Assembly: GCF_002879865.1 (NCBI RefSeq)
Contig: NZ_PNXY01000019.1
Coordinates: 62,001-126,000 of the forward strand
Reading direction: 5' to 3'
DNA: 64,000 bases
From: Paraburkholderia rhynchosiae
Lineage (GTDB): Bacteria; Pseudomonadota; Gammaproteobacteria; Burkholderiales; Burkholderiaceae
Below, piece by piece: positions 34,573 to 43,512 of this stretch (position 1 is its first letter; every line of letters begins with the position of its first letter). Under the pieces are notes generated by a model that did no database searches, was not told the origin of the DNA, and worked only from the letters and a program-made list of their open reading frames with translations. Position numbers and translations under genes: made by a program.

Positions 34573-35709
34573 TCAGGCGCTGCGCGACTCGGGTTCGTCG
34601 TCGGTCAGAATGCCTGCGTCCTGTGCGGCATCGCGGCGATCTTCCTGATCGCCGTGCGCCGCCTTGGTCGGGTTCGGCTCGGCGGCGTGCTCCGTATCGC
34701 GGAGTACGCCCGAGCCGTGCGCGGGTGTTGCCGGATCGGCCTGGGAGACCGGATCGTGATTCATTTCAGACTCGGCGGCGCCGGCCGCCGATGCAACGCT
34801 TGCCGCTTCGGTGTGTGCCTGAGCGGCCGCCTCTTCCACTTCTTCCACCTGTTCCGGCTCATTCGCCGCTTCGGCAGGCGCCTCCAGCTCGGGTGCGGCA
34901 TCTACAGCAGCCTCGGGGGTGTCGACGGTCTCAGCACTACCAGCACTATCGGCGCTCTCAGCCGCCGGTTCCGCCGGTTCGAATTCCCCGCCCTCGACAT
35001 GCTCCGCTGAAGGCCCTTCAGCCTGTTCGCCAGCGATTTCCGTTCCTGCCGCAACGAGCTCGCCAGTTGTGACTTCAGCGCCGATCACTTCCGGCTGTTC
35101 GGGCGCGTTTTCGTCATTCGACGCCAACGCCTGCGCGGCCTCGACGTCGGAAAACTCGATGGCGTGCTGTCCGAGCAGATCCGCGTTCAATTGCGCCGAC
35201 GGGTCCGCGAGCGGCGGCAATTCGTCCAGCGCCCGCAAGCCGAGGTCGTCTAGAAACTGCCGCGTGGTCGCGTACAGCGCCGGACGTCCAGGCACGTCGC
35301 GATGACCGATCACCTCGATCCAGCCGCGATCCTCCAGCTGCTTCACGACCTGCGTGTTTACCGTGACACCGCGGATTTCCTCGATGTCGCCGCGCGTAAC
35401 CGGTTGCCGGTATGCAATGATCGCGAGCGTTTCGAGCACCGCGCGCGAATATTTCGGCGGTTTCTCAGGATGCAAACGATCCAGATACGAACGCATCGCG
35501 GGCTTGCTTTGAAACCGCCAGCCCGACGCCAGCCCGACCAACTCCACACCGCGCCCCGACCAATCCTGTTTCAGGTCTTCGAGCAGAGTCCTAACGGTGT
35601 CCGCCGACACGCCGTCGGCAAAGAGCTTGCGCAAATCGCCGAGCTTTAACGGCTCCTGCGCGCAGATCAAGGCTGTCTCGAGGACGATCTTCGCCTCTTG
35701 GGTATTCAT
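34573..35709 (-). CDS. scpB: Chromosome segregation and condensation protein ScpB
   Basis: A 378-aa ScpB, the winged-helix subunit of the SMC-ScpAB condensin. The conserved core, about 1-185, has EAKIVLETALICAQEPLKLGDLRKLF, RYSRAVLETLAIIAYRQPVTRGDIEEIRGV and RGWIEVIGHRDVPGRPALYATT. After residue 185 there is a long acidic, Ala/Glu-rich tail of about 190 residues that the minimal family lacks and that is likely disordered. It is the upstream partner of rluB on the same strand. Confidence 0.94.
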   Translation of the reverse strand: MNTQEAKIVLETALICAQEPLKLGDLRKLFADGVSADTVRTLLEDLKQDWSGRGVELVGLASGWRFQSKPAMRSYLDRLHPEKPPKYSRAVLETLAIIAYRQPVTRGDIEEIRGVTVNTQVVKQLEDRGWIEVIGHRDVPGRPALYATTRQFLDDLGLRALDELPPLADPSAQLNADLLGQHAIEFSDVEAAQALASNDENAPEQPEVIGAEVTTGELVAAGTEIAGEQAEGPSAEHVEGGEFEPAEPAAESADSAGSAETVDTPEAAVDAAPELEAPAEAANEPEQVEEVEEAAAQAHTEAASVASAAGAAESEMNHDPVSQADPATPAHGSGVLRDTEHAAEPNPTKAAHGDQEDRRDAAQDAGILTDDEPESRSA

Positions 35710-35900
35710 GCAGCTAGGTCAGACCCTGTGGTCAAAGAACCGGATCAAACAGACGATGTGGAACTGAAGACGCGCTCGCCCGATTCTGATCGGTCATATT
35801 GATGGGAGCACGCACCGGGGGGAGGCGAAACAGACTATCGAGCCAAACCCAGCCGGACGGAGCAGCGATATTCCGGACAGGAATCGCGTGACTGAGCGCC

Positions 35901-35929
35901 ATATTACGCAAAAACAACCGGTGCGTAAA
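35901..35929 (-). promoter_or_regulatory. Possible promoter for scpB-rluB
   Basis: On the minus strand, TTTACG and TAATAT are separated by 17 bp, about 190 nt upstream of the scpB start codon. Both hexamers match the sigma-70 consensus at four of six positions. The whole 363-bp gap between scpB and the aminotransferase gene (35710-36072) otherwise shows only weak short frames and no gene I can support. Confidence 0.35.
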
Positions 35930-36072
35930 GCCGAACCCCCGGACAAAATGCTCGACGCATCGGCGTGTAGGACTTGAATCGACGCGCTGCTACAAATGCA
36001 TGTGCATCTGTCACAACATTTCCCTTCACGCAGATTTCCGTCACGTTCCCCCAACGCTTCGTCCGTAGGCAG

Positions 36073-37299
36073 CTACGGCGTCCGATGCTGCGCGAGAAAC
36101 CGCCTCAGGCGCTCGACGCCCGCGTCGAGGCGAGCGATGTCGCACGCGTAGCACCAGCGCAGAAAGCCTTCGCCCTGCGGACCGAATGCGCTGCCCGGCG
36201 CGACGCCCAAGCCAACCTCCCGCACCATTGCCTTGCATAGCTCCAGACTGCGCGAGGCGCCCGTCATCGAGAAAAAGAGATACATCGCGCCAGGCGGCGC
36301 CTTCACGTCGACGCCCGGCACCGCGGACAACGCCCGCACGAGATGATCGCGCGACGCCCTGAGGTCGTGCACCAGTTCCTGCGTGACGCGCTCGCCCTGC
36401 TGCACGGCGGCGATCCCCGCTTGCTGCACGAACGCCGGCGCGCAGGACGTGTTGTACTCCACGAGTTTGCCCAGGTCGTCCATCAAGCCCGCAGGTGCAA
36501 CGATCCAGCCGAGGCGCCAACCGGTCATCAACCACGCCTTGGAGAACGAGTTGACGCAGACCACACGCTCGTCGCGCGTGGCCAGATCGAGAAACGACGG
36601 CGCCGTGCGGGCGACCGGACCTCGCGAGGGCGTGGCGCTGTCGTCCGGATAATAAAGGCGCTCGTAGACCTCATCTGCGACGATCCAGATGCCGTGCCGC
36701 CGGCAATGCGCAAGCACCGCGCGCTGCTGCTCCCGGCTCATCACCCAGCCGGTCGGATTGTTCGGCGAGTTGACCAGCAGCATCTTCGTGTCAGGCGTCA
36801 GCGCGGCCAACAGTTGCTCGACGTCGAGCTGCCAGCCATGTTCGCCATAGGTGAGCGAGACGGTTTCCACGTGCGCGCCGAGAATCTTCGGAATCTCGAC
36901 CAGATTCGGCCACAGCGGTGTGACGGCGACGGCGCGGTCGCCCGCCCCCACCACCAGTTGGGCGGCAAGCATCAGTGCATTGACGCCCGCGCTCGTCACC
37001 GCGATATGGCCCGGCGAAGTCGCGCCGTGCAGTTCGCTGACGTAATCGGCGAGCGCCGCGCGCAACGGCGCAATGCCCAGGTTATGCGTGTAAAACGTGT
37101 CGCCCGCGGCCAGTGCGGCGCTGGCGGCGTCGCAAATGAAGGCCGGCGTCACACGGTCGGATTCGCCGAACCAGAAGGGCAGCACGTCGGCGACGCCAAA
37201 GCCGGCGTTGGCTACTTCGCGAATCTGCGACGGACGCAGCGCGCGCACCGCGTCACGCGCATTGGGGATGGATGGGACGGAAAATTCCGGTTCGCTCAT
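36073..37299 (-). CDS. Pyridoxal-phosphate-dependent aminotransferase (class I/II)
   Basis: A 408-aa fold-type I aminotransferase of the aspartate-aminotransferase superfamily. Visible landmarks are TSAGVNALMLAAQ (cofactor phosphate region), VNSPNNPTGWVM, IVADEVYERLYY with the cofactor-pairing Asp and Tyr, SFSKAWLMTGWRLGW with the Schiff-base Lys, and a C-terminal FLRWCYACDIARL with the carboxylate-binding Arg. The substrate cannot be read from sequence; close relatives are annotated as aspartate- or alanine-type aminotransferases. It is monocistronic in appearance, about 200 bp after a LysR gene on the same strand. Confidence 0.88.
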   Translation of the reverse strand: MSEPEFSVPSIPNARDAVRALRPSQIREVANAGFGVADVLPFWFGESDRVTPAFICDAASAALAAGDTFYTHNLGIAPLRAALADYVSELHGATSPGHIAVTSAGVNALMLAAQLVVGAGDRAVAVTPLWPNLVEIPKILGAHVETVSLTYGEHGWQLDVEQLLAALTPDTKMLLVNSPNNPTGWVMSREQQRAVLAHCRRHGIWIVADEVYERLYYPDDSATPSRGPVARTAPSFLDLATRDERVVCVNSFSKAWLMTGWRLGWIVAPAGLMDDLGKLVEYNTSCAPAFVQQAGIAAVQQGERVTQELVHDLRASRDHLVRALSAVPGVDVKAPPGAMYLFFSMTGASRSLELCKAMVREVGLGVAPGSAFGPQGEGFLRWCYACDIARLDAGVERLRRFLAQHRTP

Positions 37300-37500
37300 C
37301 GAGGCTTCCAGGTGAGTAAATAGCTGAAGTCAGGCTAGAGCGCCGCAGCCGGCAGACGTCGCCATTGAATGCAGCCAAGGAGTTTAGCTCAGCGCCTGAT
37401 TTTGGGACGTTGGACCGCGCATAGGTATAAGCGCGAGCGTTGGACAAACGGCCCCGCCGAAGCGGCGGCACGCTTGCGGCGTGCAACCGGGCTCCCGGAA

Positions 37501-38403
37501 TCACATCAGATCCTCGGCCCGCGCCGGCAATTCGCGGATCAAGCCCCACACCGCCTCAGCCGCCGGCGACAGAGAGCGATCCCGACGGCGCACCAGTTCG
37601 ACCGTCCGCTCGGCCCGCGGCACCAGCGGTCGCGCGACCAGCGCAGCGCCCGCCGGCAACGGCAACGCGAGCCACGGCAGCACGCTGACGCCGATGCCCG
37701 CCTCGACCAGCCCAAAAACGGTCGCCGAATGCCCGAGTTCCTGCACCACCGTGGCATTGACGCCGTGCTCGTGCATCACGGCGTCGATGAGCGGCCGGCT
37801 GCCCGACGCGTAATCGAGCATGACCAGTTGTTGTCCTTCGAGGTCGGCCCAGCCTACCTGCTTCTGCCCCGCGAGGGGATGATCGTCGCGCGACACGACG
37901 CAGAACGAGTCGGTCATTAGCGCTTCGCTCAGCAGGTCGTCAGCGGCAAACGGGCCGATGACCACGCCGAAATCCACCTCGCCCGACTTGATCTTGCGCA
38001 GCACGTCACTCTGCACGTCATCGCGCAAGCCCAGCGCGATGTGGGGAAACCGCCGCCCGCACGACGCCAGCACACCCGGCATCAGCCGGCAGGCGACGGT
38101 CGGGCTCGCGGCCACGACCACGCGTCCGCGCCGCTGCTCGCCGATTTCGCGGATCTCGCGCAAGGCGTCGTCCAGATCCGTCAAAAGACGCGACACGCTC
38201 GATACCAGATTGCCGCCGACGTCAGTCAGCTGCATCTCCCGCGTCGTGCGGTCGATCAGTTTCAGGCCGATTTCCCCTTCCAGCTCACGCACGCAGCGGC
38301 TCACCGCTGATTGCGTCAACCCGATCTCTTCGCCCGCACGACTGAAGCTCTCAAGGCGCGCGACCTCCATGAAAACCCTTAGTTGGCGCAGCGTAACATT
38401 CAT
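37501..38403 (-). CDS. LysR-family transcriptional regulator
   Basis: A 300-aa LysR regulator with an N-terminal winged helix-turn-helix (LRQLRVFMEVARLESFSRAGEEIGLTQSAVSRCVRELEGEIGL) and a two-lobe effector domain (RGRVVVAASPTVACRLMPGVL, FGVVIGPFAADDLL, LGHSATVFGLVEAGIGVSVLP). The effector and target genes are not evident. It is not divergent from a neighbour in the usual way, but lies upstream of the aminotransferase on the same strand. Confidence 0.92.
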   Translation of the reverse strand: MNVTLRQLRVFMEVARLESFSRAGEEIGLTQSAVSRCVRELEGEIGLKLIDRTTREMQLTDVGGNLVSSVSRLLTDLDDALREIREIGEQRRGRVVVAASPTVACRLMPGVLASCGRRFPHIALGLRDDVQSDVLRKIKSGEVDFGVVIGPFAADDLLSEALMTDSFCVVSRDDHPLAGQKQVGWADLEGQQLVMLDYASGSRPLIDAVMHEHGVNATVVQELGHSATVFGLVEAGIGVSVLPWLALPLPAGAALVARPLVPRAERTVELVRRRDRSLSPAAEAVWGLIRELPARAEDLM

Positions 38404-38811
38404 CTAGTTAGCTCATCAATGGAATACTTTGATGCGCATTGTACGCGCACGCGCGGCGAGACACCCGGTTTGTGCATGCGCGCTGCAATGCAGCAATGAG
38501 GCGCAAACGCACGCCGTGCGGGCCTCGCTGCACAAGATTGGTGATTGTCCCGATTTGCGAGATGGGTTTTTTGGATTCTTATACGGCCCTAGCTAGCGCC
38601 CGCGCTGGCCCGCTGTCATGGGGCTTTCAGGCGGTCGGAGTCAACTTGGCACACATCCTGCATTTACATGCTCACAGGGTCGGCGCCATGACTTCTGACT
38701 GCATAGCAGACCGTGGCAAACCCGACCCCCTTGGCACTCGCCTATCGAGTGCATGGAGAGTGCGCGGCGCGGGGCAGCGCACCGGAGTTAGCTTCGCTGA
38801 GGTGAAACATG
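38404..38811. other. Intergenic region without recognised genes
   Basis: This 408-bp stretch separates the LysR gene from the transposase-domain gene. Several short frames cross it on both strands, but none has a good start, a ribosome-binding site or a recognisable product. I saw no terminal inverted repeats that would mark it as part of an insertion sequence. Confidence 0.5.
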
Positions 38812-39210
38812 ATGCTGTTCGACGATTTGAGAGACAACGAGTGGGCGCTGGTCGAGGCGTTGTTCTGTGCGGAGCCAGCACGGAGCGAACGTCGCGGTCG
38901 ACCACGCGTGGAAGCACGCGCGGTCGTCAACGCGGTGCTGTGGGTGCTGTCGACAGGCGAAGGCTGGTCCAAACTGCCGGGCCGCTATCCGTCGCCGCCG
39001 ACTTGCCGCCGCCGTTTCGACGAGTGGCAAGCCGATGGTACGCTCGCCGAAATAGTTAAGCGACTCGGCACGAGCGGCCGCGAAATTTCGCTGCGCGGAC
39101 GCATCGGCGCGACTGCCGCGAAACCGCCGGCGCCGCCGAGCCGCGACCGTCTGCGTGGCGCATTCTGGACCAATCCGGAATCGTGGCGCGCGCCGGTCAA
39201 GATGGCCTGA
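38812..39210 (+). CDS. Transposase N-terminal-domain (IS5/DUF4096-like) remnant or domesticated protein
   Basis: A 132-aa protein beginning MLFDDLRDNEWALVEALFCAEPARSERRGRPRVEARAVVNAVLWVLSTGEGWSKLPGRYP, which is the helix-turn-helix-like N-terminal domain found in IS5-group transposases. There is no DDE catalytic domain, and the C-terminal 50 residues are basic and unlike a transposase. GAGGTG lies 7 nt before the ATG (an in-frame ATG at 38809 also exists), so translation looks intact. No inverted or direct repeats flank it. It may be a decayed insertion element or a captured DNA-binding domain. Confidence 0.7.
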   Translation: MLFDDLRDNEWALVEALFCAEPARSERRGRPRVEARAVVNAVLWVLSTGEGWSKLPGRYPSPPTCRRRFDEWQADGTLAEIVKRLGTSGREISLRGRIGATAAKPPAPPSRDRLRGAFWTNPESWRAPVKMA

Positions 39211-39226
39211 GCAAAAATCGTTTTCT

Positions 39227-39252
39227 CTCCGGGCGCCTGCGGGCGCCCGGAG
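39227..39252. repeat. Strong 11-bp hairpin
   Basis: CTCCGGGCGCC and GGCGCCCGGAG flank a TGCG loop 17 bp after the stop of the transposase-domain gene. There is no U tract immediately after it on either strand, so it is either a weak terminator or an RNA-stabilising hairpin. The rest of the gap 39253-39587 shows no gene. Confidence 0.6.
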
Positions 39253-39587
39253 CGTATCTGGACCCGCCCGGCGCCGGCCCGGCGGCGTTCTTCCGATGGC
39301 CCGGCTTCGCGGTCTCTTGCAACCGCACTTGTTCGACGGCGCTCGTCGACTGCGTTGTTCGACGCTTATCGGCGCGAGCCGGGCAGCGCACATCGGGCGG
39401 CCCCGGCTATCGTCTCTCGCCGTAGGGTCGTCCGCGTTTTTCCGCACTGCCTCTGACGGCTGATCACCGCGCGCGTTGCGGGTGAAACATCCATTTACTA
39501 TTACTTACAGCGTGCTTTCGTTGACGGGCATACCTTATACGTATGCAAACGGGCCTAGTATTCAGGGGGCCTGGACGGGAGCTCAGC

Positions 39588-39842
39588 ATGAAACCAATGT
39601 CACTGCTTCTGTGCGGCATTGTGCTTTCATCAATGGCCGCACCGGCGCTTGGCCAGCAGCGGCCTCAAGGCTGGAACTGGCGGCCGGACCGGACCGCTTC
39701 CGTCGAGGCGTGGCAACAAAGTGCAGCGCGTAGCCGTGACTTCACGCCGCCTGCGCCGCGCGGCGATCTGCGCGGCGATATTGCGAGCAATGTTCGGACG
39801 CGCCCAGAAGCGCCTCATGGAGATCCGTCGCGGCGACGTTAG
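39588..39842 (+). CDS. Small secreted protein of unknown function
   Basis: An 84-aa protein with a convincing signal peptide (MKPMSLLLCGIVLSSMAAPALG) and a short hydrophilic mature part rich in Arg, Pro and Trp near its start (QQRPQGWNWRPDR). GGGAG lies about 6 nt before the ATG. I do not recognise a family. It stands alone between the transposase-like gene and a plus-strand terminator at 40005-40034. Confidence 0.6.
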   Translation: MKPMSLLLCGIVLSSMAAPALGQQRPQGWNWRPDRTASVEAWQQSAARSRDFTPPAPRGDLRGDIASNVRTRPEAPHGDPSRRR

Positions 39843-40004
39843 CGCCGGCGGTTGCTTCGGTTGCTTGGAAAGCACTCATTTTGTCGCGCCTGTCGCGCCA
39901 TTAGGTGGCCGCGACGAATGCGAAGCGAATATCCGGGAACCACATCGCATTGCATCGGTCTGATTAACGCCATTAGCACAGCGTGGCAGCAGTAATTCCG
40001 GTAT

Positions 40005-40034
40005 GCCCGTATCCTTGCGATACGGGCTTTTTTT
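40005..40034 (+). terminator. Intrinsic terminator
   Basis: GCCCGTATC, a 5-nt loop CTTGC and GATACGGGC are followed by seven T residues on the plus strand. It lies 160 nt after the small secreted protein gene, the only plus-strand gene just upstream. The gap 39843-40182 holds nothing else that I can identify, although a short RNA ending here is possible. Confidence 0.8.
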
Positions 40035-40182
40035 CATGCGCACGGGAATAACGCACGCAGGCGCTGCGCGCGGTTGTGGATCGAATGATGCATGAGCCGT
40101 CTCCCGTCCGCTTGGCGCGGCCGGAAAAACAGAGGCATAAGACGCCGGCGGCCGGCGGCCAACGGGGGGCCCGCCAGGACCG

Positions 40183-40506
40183 CTAGGGCCGGGCTTCGAG
40201 GGACGCGGTGGGGCGCGCTTCCGTTGCTGCCAGAACGTAGTCGCTCATTCGCTGGGCGGTCCAGGTCAACAGGCCTTCGTCGTGTGAGAGCCGTGCGAAT
40301 TCGGCGCGGCCCCGCTCTGTTAGCACGGCGATATCGACGGGTGCATGAAAGCCCGGTGCCGGCGCGACGGTGCGCTGCCGAACGGTGTCCATCAGGCCAA
40401 GCGCGCGAAGATATTGAAAAACGCCCGGCCGTTTGGCCCATGGCACCTGGCGATATTGCGCTCGCCGCAGCGCTTCAAGTACCGCTTCGTTGGAATACGT
40501 GGTCAT
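40183..40506 (-). CDS. Hypothetical protein, possibly winged-helix
   Basis: A 107-aa soluble protein: MTTYSNEAVLEALRRAQYRQVPWAKRPGVFQYLRALGLMDTV and AVLTERGRAEFARLSHDEGLL. The TERGRAEFARL segment resembles the end of winged-helix domains of MarR/PadR type, but the evidence is thin. An AAGAAAGAAG stretch precedes the ATG. No family is recognised with certainty. Confidence 0.6.
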   Translation of the reverse strand: MTTYSNEAVLEALRRAQYRQVPWAKRPGVFQYLRALGLMDTVRQRTVAPAPGFHAPVDIAVLTERGRAEFARLSHDEGLLTWTAQRMSDYVLAATEARPTASLEARP

Positions 40507-40773
40507 CTCACTTCTTTCTTAAAGTGCAGCTATGACACATCTATGCCAACACGTCACCGCGCCACCAGTGACGCGCTTGGCACCCGCCCGTGGCTGGAAG
40601 CTGGCCGTAAGCACTGCGGCCGAATTCCGCCAGGTGCTGCCTGGTCTTTGTTTTCGGAACCCCCGTCAGAACGGCATGTTAGCGTTCGACCTGCGAGCCG
40701 ACGATGCAACCGCTGCGGCGCGATAGCAAGCCCGAAGATTTAATCCCGAAAGACATACGTTACCCCATCTAAA

Positions 40774-41493
40774 TTGATTCTATTCACTTTATTAGCGCTT
40801 TTTTTTGCAGCAATCCTGATATGGAAGCGCGTTCGCCGTCCTCTCATTATTTGCGCAGTCGCCCTGTTCTGGCTGCTCTCGGCCGGCTGGCTCACCGCTC
40901 CACTGCTGTGCCTTGCGCAGCCACAGGCGCAAACCAGCACACCCGCGGAATTCGCGCCGCATACGGCGATCATCCTGCTCGGCGGCGGCACGATCTACAA
41001 CGAGGACGACGTGCTCGTTCCGCCGCGTGACGTACTCGCGCGCATTGCAGTCAGCGCGAAAAACTACGCCGCATGCAAACGTACAGCCGCGATCTGCCGC
41101 GTGATCGTGAGCGGCGGCAATCCGCAGCGGCATCCCGCGACGGAAGCCGACACCTATCTGCCCTACCTGCTGCGTGAACAGGTGCCGCGCTCGGACATCG
41201 TGCTGGAAAACAGCAGCCGCACGACGTACGAGAACGCGCGCAACGTGTCCTCTATTGTCGGCCAGTCACGTTACGATTCCTTGATACTCGTCACGTCCGC
41301 GTATCACATGCCGCGCGCCTTGCTCGATTTCCACTATTTCGGCCTCGCCCCGCAGCCGCTGATTTCGAGCGCACGACGCGCGCATCTCGGTTTGCTACCG
41401 CGTTATGACAATCTGGTGAACGCCGAAATCGCGTTGCACGAACTTATCGGCATCGCGCAATTTCATGTGTATCGCGCGATCGGGTTGTTCTGA
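40774..41493 (+). CDS. YdcF family (DUF218) membrane protein
   Basis: A 239-aa protein with one or two N-terminal membrane helices (LFTLLALFFAAILIW; LIICAVALFWLLSAGWL) and a DUF218 domain. The domain has TAIILLGGGTIYNEDD, CRVIVSGGNPQRHPATEAD, IVLENSSRTTYENARNV and LVTSAYHMPRALLDF with the conserved His. Family members (SanA/ElyC/YdcF) are linked to envelope and peptidoglycan-lipid metabolism; ElyC affects undecaprenyl-phosphate use. The start is TTG at 40774 without a clear ribosome-binding site, so the N-terminus is uncertain. Confidence 0.85.
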   Translation: MILFTLLALFFAAILIWKRVRRPLIICAVALFWLLSAGWLTAPLLCLAQPQAQTSTPAEFAPHTAIILLGGGTIYNEDDVLVPPRDVLARIAVSAKNYAACKRTAAICRVIVSGGNPQRHPATEADTYLPYLLREQVPRSDIVLENSSRTTYENARNVSSIVGQSRYDSLILVTSAYHMPRALLDFHYFGLAPQPLISSARRAHLGLLPRYDNLVNAEIALHELIGIAQFHVYRAIGLF

Positions 41494-41738
41494 AAACGGA
41501 CGCAACCGCAAGGGGAAATTTACTTAGCGATGCGAATAACTCTGACAGACTGATGCCCGGCGATGAAGTTTTTAACGGCGCGATCCAGCATTGCGCATCA
41601 GACGTTAGTAACAAAATGTAAGCGATTGTGATCGCCGTTACAAACGTCTGCTGGAGCGGATATTGCTCGCTAGAATGCAGTGTCTTTCCGAATAGGACTG
41701 ACAATACTCAGGTCCACAACCACTCTGCGGAGGTAGCA

Positions 41739-41984
41739 ATGAAGAAAGTGTCCCTGGCGATCCTGGTTTCCCTCAGTGCCGTGGCCGGCGCGGCCTATGC
41801 ACAGGACGGCGGCGTTACGATGAGCACCGACCCGGCCAAGGCCGCCGACGTCGAACAACGCGCGCAAGATTTGCAAAGCCGCCAGCAAACCATGGAAAGC
41901 GCACCGGCCGCACCGATGCAGCATCACAAAGCGTCCCCGCGTCATCACAAGAAGTCCGCGAAGGCCGACGCATCGAGCTCGTAA
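41739..41984 (+). CDS. Small exported protein with His/Lys-rich tail
   Basis: An 81-aa protein with a signal peptide (MKKVSLAILVSLSAVAGAAYA) and a mature part that contains a helical segment (KAADVEQRAQDLQSRQQTM) and a tail rich in His and Lys (MQHHKASPRHHKKSAKAD). GGAGG lies 5 nt before the ATG, and TAGAAT at 41671-41676 is a possible -10 element. The His-rich tail could bind metal, but this is only a guess. A plus-strand terminator follows 164 bp later. Confidence 0.7.
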   Translation: MKKVSLAILVSLSAVAGAAYAQDGGVTMSTDPAKAADVEQRAQDLQSRQQTMESAPAAPMQHHKASPRHHKKSAKADASSS

Positions 41985-42147
41985 GCGCAGCGCGCGGACC
42001 TCGTTGGCAGCGGGCGCTTTTCACTGCGTTCGTCATGGCGTTCGTCACGGGTTGTCACGGCCTTCGTTTTAAGGGCGTTTGTCTAAGCTAGCCGCCCGAG
42101 CGTTGCCTCGTTGTCAGTTCACCTACGGCCTCGCCGCGAAGGTGAAA

Positions 42148-42182
42148 AGCCGAAGCCGGCACTGCCGGCTTCGGCTTTTTTA
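42148..42182 (+). terminator. Long-stem intrinsic terminator
   Basis: A 13-bp perfect stem (AGCCGAAGCCGGC / GCCGGCTTCGGCT) with a 3-nt loop is followed by a T run. It ends the transcript of the small exported protein gene. The remainder of the 305-bp gap before the next gene is featureless. Confidence 0.85.
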
Positions 42183-42289
42183 TTGTCTAATGGACCGGCC
42201 GGCGCCGTCTGGCCGGTATGCTAAAGTCGCGCACCGACCGGCGCCCTGCCGGACCCATAACCCGTGCGCACCCTGGTGCGGAGGACAGC

Positions 42290-42547
42290 ATGAGCAACAT
42301 CCAGCTAGATATCGAATGGACTGAAGCGGCATCCCGCAAAATTGAAAAACTGATGCCGCGCGGCGGTCAGGAAGCGTTCCTAGCGCTGCCGCCCGTCGAA
42401 TGCCTGCCGATGGAAGGCGACGTGCTGTTCCTCGGTCCGGACGGCAAACAGCAGCCGTTTATCGTCGCCGAGCGCCAGTATCATCACGATGGCGAAGCCG
42501 ACTGGACCATCATCCTGATTCTCGACGTCCCGCAAGCCACTCATTAA
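42290..42547 (+). CDS. Conserved hypothetical protein
   Basis: An 85-aa acidic soluble protein (MSNIQLDIEWTEAASRKIEKLMPRGG ... DWTIILILDVPQATH). GGAGG lies 5 nt before the ATG, and the codon use is like its neighbours. No domain is recognised; the second half (GDVLFLGPDGKQQPFIVAERQYH) looks like a small beta-barrel or sheet. It is probably a single-gene unit. Confidence 0.65.
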   Translation: MSNIQLDIEWTEAASRKIEKLMPRGGQEAFLALPPVECLPMEGDVLFLGPDGKQQPFIVAERQYHHDGEADWTIILILDVPQATH

Positions 42548-42665
42548 TGTCGACGGCGAGTGCGCCACGGGCCACACCGGCCCGGCGATCCGCTCGCCGC
42601 CGCGTCGCCGCCCGTTGTTGAGAATGCGGCGCGCTCCCAGAAGCTTCGCCGCAGCCGTATTAGCC

Positions 42666-42956
42666 TTACACGATTTTCGACACGACGCGGACTTCCGAGT
42701 GCTCGACCCAATCGGCCACCGCCTCCTTATAAGCCCTGATGTGCGCGGACTTTGCGTGCGCGGCTAGCGCCTCCTGGCTCTCCCAGCGCTCGACGAACAC
42801 GAAACGGCGCAGCTCCTGAACGTCGCGATGCAGATCGTACTGAAGCGCTCCCTGCTCTTTGCGCGTCGGCCCGACAATGCCTTCGAGCGCCTCGCGCAGC
42901 CGGTCTTCATAGCCAGGCTTCGCCACCGAAATGGCGACCACCGCGATTTCCGACAT
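42666..42956 (-). CDS. Antibiotic biosynthesis monooxygenase (ABM) domain protein
   Basis: A 96-aa dimeric ferredoxin-like protein of the ABM/YgiN family: VVAISVAKPGYEDRLREALEGIVGPTRKEQGALQYDLHRD, FVFVERWESQEALAAHAKSAHIRAY. Such proteins are putative quinol monooxygenases or heme- or quinone-related enzymes. GGAGAG precedes the ATG by 6 nt. The longer upstream frame is not used because it lacks a ribosome-binding site and family resemblance. Confidence 0.85.
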   Translation of the reverse strand: MSEIAVVAISVAKPGYEDRLREALEGIVGPTRKEQGALQYDLHRDVQELRRFVFVERWESQEALAAHAKSAHIRAYKEAVADWVEHSEVRVVSKIV

Positions 42957-43512
42957 CTTTACTCTCCGTTTCACGAAAAGCAGCAGCATACCCGCCGCCC
43001 GCCGACACTGCAGGCGACCGGGCAATGCCATAGGCGCATCCGGACTGGCGGCCTGATGGGCTCACGGACCGCCGCGCCGCCGGCGCTAACGTCTGAGCAC
43101 CGCCGTTGCCTGGAGTTTGGCGGGCATCCGCTTTCCGCCCTGCTACCCTCGGCTCATGCAAGCTCACAAACGCCCGATTGCGATCGGCGCAGATTGGCGC
43201 AAGTCCGGCGCGGCACTGAAAGCCGGCGAGGCAAACGCCACGCGACAGTCAGCGTCATCCCGTCCGCGGCAGAGCAACCGATGCGTGGCAGCCGGTTCGC
43301 GCCTCTGTGACAACCCGCACATTCATGCGAATTGCAAGCTGCTAGACTCGTTCTGACCATCCGCCGGAGTCTCGCATGGCTGGCATTGCTCTCCGCGTTC
43401 CAGGGTTTTGTCCGGTTCGCCGTGCGAGTGTCCGTGTTGCGTGTTCTGTTGCGCATCCGTTACGCGCCGGGTCAGTGTGCGCGCCCCGTCACCCGATTGC
43501 CGCGATGCCGCT
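42957..43512. other. Intergenic region without recognised genes
   Basis: This 556-bp gap between divergent genes has several overlapping short frames on both strands, as expected from high GC content, but none has a convincing start or product. It should contain the promoters of both the ABM gene and the EAL gene; I could not identify a clear -35/-10 pair. Confidence 0.5.

Noticed and set aside
35732..35917. Possible 61-codon gene upstream of scpB
   Set aside because: No ribosome-binding site, no family, and it overlaps the likely scpB promoter.
39227..39252. Intrinsic terminator for the transposase-domain gene
   Set aside because: The stem is strong but lacks a T run on either side, so I list it only as a hairpin.
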